Shown here: positions 63,085 to 64,000 of the stretch, piece after piece
Layout: every line of letters starts with the position of its first letter
Numbering within the stretch: the stretch's first letter is position 1
Position numbers and translations under genes: made by a program
NCBI GenBank assembly: GCA_000023405.1
Contig: CP001643.1
Span: forward strand, 1 to 64,000
Direction: 5' to 3'
Source: Brachybacterium faecium DSM 4810
Lineage (GTDB): Bacteria; Actinomycetota; Actinomycetes; Actinomycetales; Dermabacteraceae
Length of the DNA stretch: 64,000 nucleotides
The notes under the pieces: model-generated
The model's input: only the letters and a program-made list of their open reading frames with translations
Databases searched by the model: none
What the model was told of the DNA's origin: nothing

Positions 63085-63969
63085 ATGACCACCACCCCCA
63101 CCGTCGCCTGGATCGGTCTGGGCGCCATCGGCGCGCCGATGGCCCGCACCGCCGCCACGGCCGGCTTCCCCGTCACCGCCTTCGACCTCCACCCCGCCGC
63201 CCGCGACGCCCTCGCGGACGTGGCCGCTCCCGCCGCCTCCGCCCGCGAGGCGGCGCGCGGCGCGGACGTCGTGGTGGTCATGGTCGCGACGCCGCCGCAG
63301 CTCGAGGCCGTCCTCTGGGGCGAGGACGGGATCGCCGAGGTGCTCACCGAGGCGACGACCGTGCTGGTCATGTCCACCGTCGGCCCCGCGGCGATCGAGC
63401 AGGCCGCCGCGCGCCTCGCGGGCACCACCACCCGGATCGTCGACGCCCCCGTCTCCGGCGGCACCGCGCGCGCCGCCCAGGGCGATCTGCTCATCATGGT
63501 GGGCGGCGCGGAGGAGCACGTCGCCGCGGTGCGCCCGCTGCTGGACGCCCTCGCCGCGAACGCGCCCGTCGTCGGCGAGATCCCCGGGGACGGGCAGCGC
63601 TTCAAGATCGTCAACCAGCTGCTGTGCGGCGTGCACCTCGCCGCCGCGGGAGAGGCCCTCGCCCTCGCCGACGCGATGGGACTGGACCTCGCCCAGGTCC
63701 ACGAGGTGCTGGGCACCGGCGCGGCCGCCTCCTTCATGTTCGGCGACCGCGGGGCGCGCATGGTCGACGGCGCCTTCGACGACGTCCGCTCCGCGCTGAC
63801 CATCTTCGTCAAGGACATGGGCCTGGTCGCGGAGGCGGCGGCGCAGGTCGAGCAGGAGGTGCCGCTCGCCGCCTCCGCACAGCAGCTCTACCAGCGCGGC
63901 AGCGCGCTGGGGTGGGACCGCCGGGACGACTCGATCGTGTACGAGGTGCTGCGCGGCGGCACCGACTGA
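63085..63969 (+). CDS. 3-hydroxyisobutyrate dehydrogenase-family protein, probable L-threonate dehydrogenase type
   Basis: A 294-residue beta-hydroxyacid dehydrogenase: Rossmann loop WIGLGAIGAPMARTA, VMSTVGPAAIEQ, the substrate loop DAPVSGGTARAAQGDL, catalytic Lys in GQRFKIVNQLLCG and a C-terminal FVKDMGLVAEAA. Next to a DUF1537 kinase such proteins oxidise L-threonate or D-erythronate to 2-oxo acids (LtnD type). It follows the kinase after 134 bp with a tandem repeat in between. True 3-hydroxyisobutyrate (valine) oxidation is the alternative, less likely in this place. Confidence 0.87.
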   Translation: MTTTPTVAWIGLGAIGAPMARTAATAGFPVTAFDLHPAARDALADVAAPAASAREAARGADVVVVMVATPPQLEAVLWGEDGIAEVLTEATTVLVMSTVGPAAIEQAAARLAGTTTRIVDAPVSGGTARAAQGDLLIMVGGAEEHVAAVRPLLDALAANAPVVGEIPGDGQRFKIVNQLLCGVHLAAAGEALALADAMGLDLAQVHEVLGTGAAASFMFGDRGARMVDGAFDDVRSALTIFVKDMGLVAEAAAQVEQEVPLAASAQQLYQRGSALGWDRRDDSIVYEVLRGGTD

Positions 63970-64000
63970 CGCGGACGCCGCCCGATCTCAGCGCCGCGTG

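Overview
The window is chromosomal DNA of a very GC-rich actinobacterium. It opens on dnaA and carries the usual origin set (dnaA, oriC, dnaN, recF, a DUF721/DciA-type gene, gyrB, gyrA, a DUF3566 membrane protein, tRNA-Ile, tRNA-Ala). Gene content, the DLW-39-type small protein between the tRNAs and the codon use fit Micrococcales; a Dermabacteraceae organism such as Brachybacterium is my best guess, from gene order only.

Region 1 (1-19.4 kb) is the replication island. Unusually, a complete FMN-riboswitch-controlled riboflavin operon (ribD, ribE, ribBA, ribH) sits between the DUF721 gene and gyrB. After gyrA and DUF3566 come a YbaK-type deacylase, a protein with a possible cyclotransferase-like fold, a divergent phytanoyl-CoA-dioxygenase/AraC pair, and the two tRNA genes.

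Region 2 (19.4-36.6 kb) is mixed accessory and housekeeping DNA: an EamA transporter, a 5'-truncated PTS EIICBA remnant, a baeRF-type protein, an SDR, a MerR regulator, and a compact SoxR module (ferredoxin, soxR, superoxide dismutase) whose two promoters both carry SoxR boxes in 19-bp spacers. Then follow an ABC transporter with a divergent two-component system, an APC permease, a secreted AMIN-like protein, a flavodoxin, divergent pdxS/pdxR, and an intact-looking IS5-family insertion sequence.

Region 3 (36.6-49.9 kb) is catabolic: a pair of Gfo/Idh/MocA oxidoreductases, an Lrp regulator, and a tightly coupled operon for branched-chain keto acids and leucine (BCKDH E1alpha, E1beta, E2; acyl-CoA carboxylase beta and alpha; MaoC-type hydratase; CitE-type lyase; acyl-CoA dehydrogenase). 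It matches the mycobacterial Rv2495c-Rv2502c set. An FCD-type GntR regulator follows.

Region 4 (49.9-64 kb) is a C4-sugar and acid-sugar catabolic island. A leftward operon encodes a two-domain DAK-type kinase, an RpiB-type isomerase and a TIM-type isomerase (the L-erythrulose to D-erythrose-4-phosphate set). Rightward genes encode a DUF1593 hydrolase-like protein, a xylose-isomerase-like TIM barrel, an SDR, a 3-hydroxyacyl-CoA-dehydrogenase-like protein, a GntP permease, a DUF1537 four-carbon acid sugar kinase and a 3-hydroxyisobutyrate-dehydrogenase-like (L-threonate dehydrogenase type) enzyme. Three promoters in the island, plus the promoter of the GntR gene, share a TCCTATAGGA-type palindrome laid over the -10 box, which suggests one regulon. 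This island is the most likely place for undescribed biology in the window.

Many genes in the window also show a TAnnnT box exactly 6-8 nt before the start codon, which points to widespread leaderless transcription.
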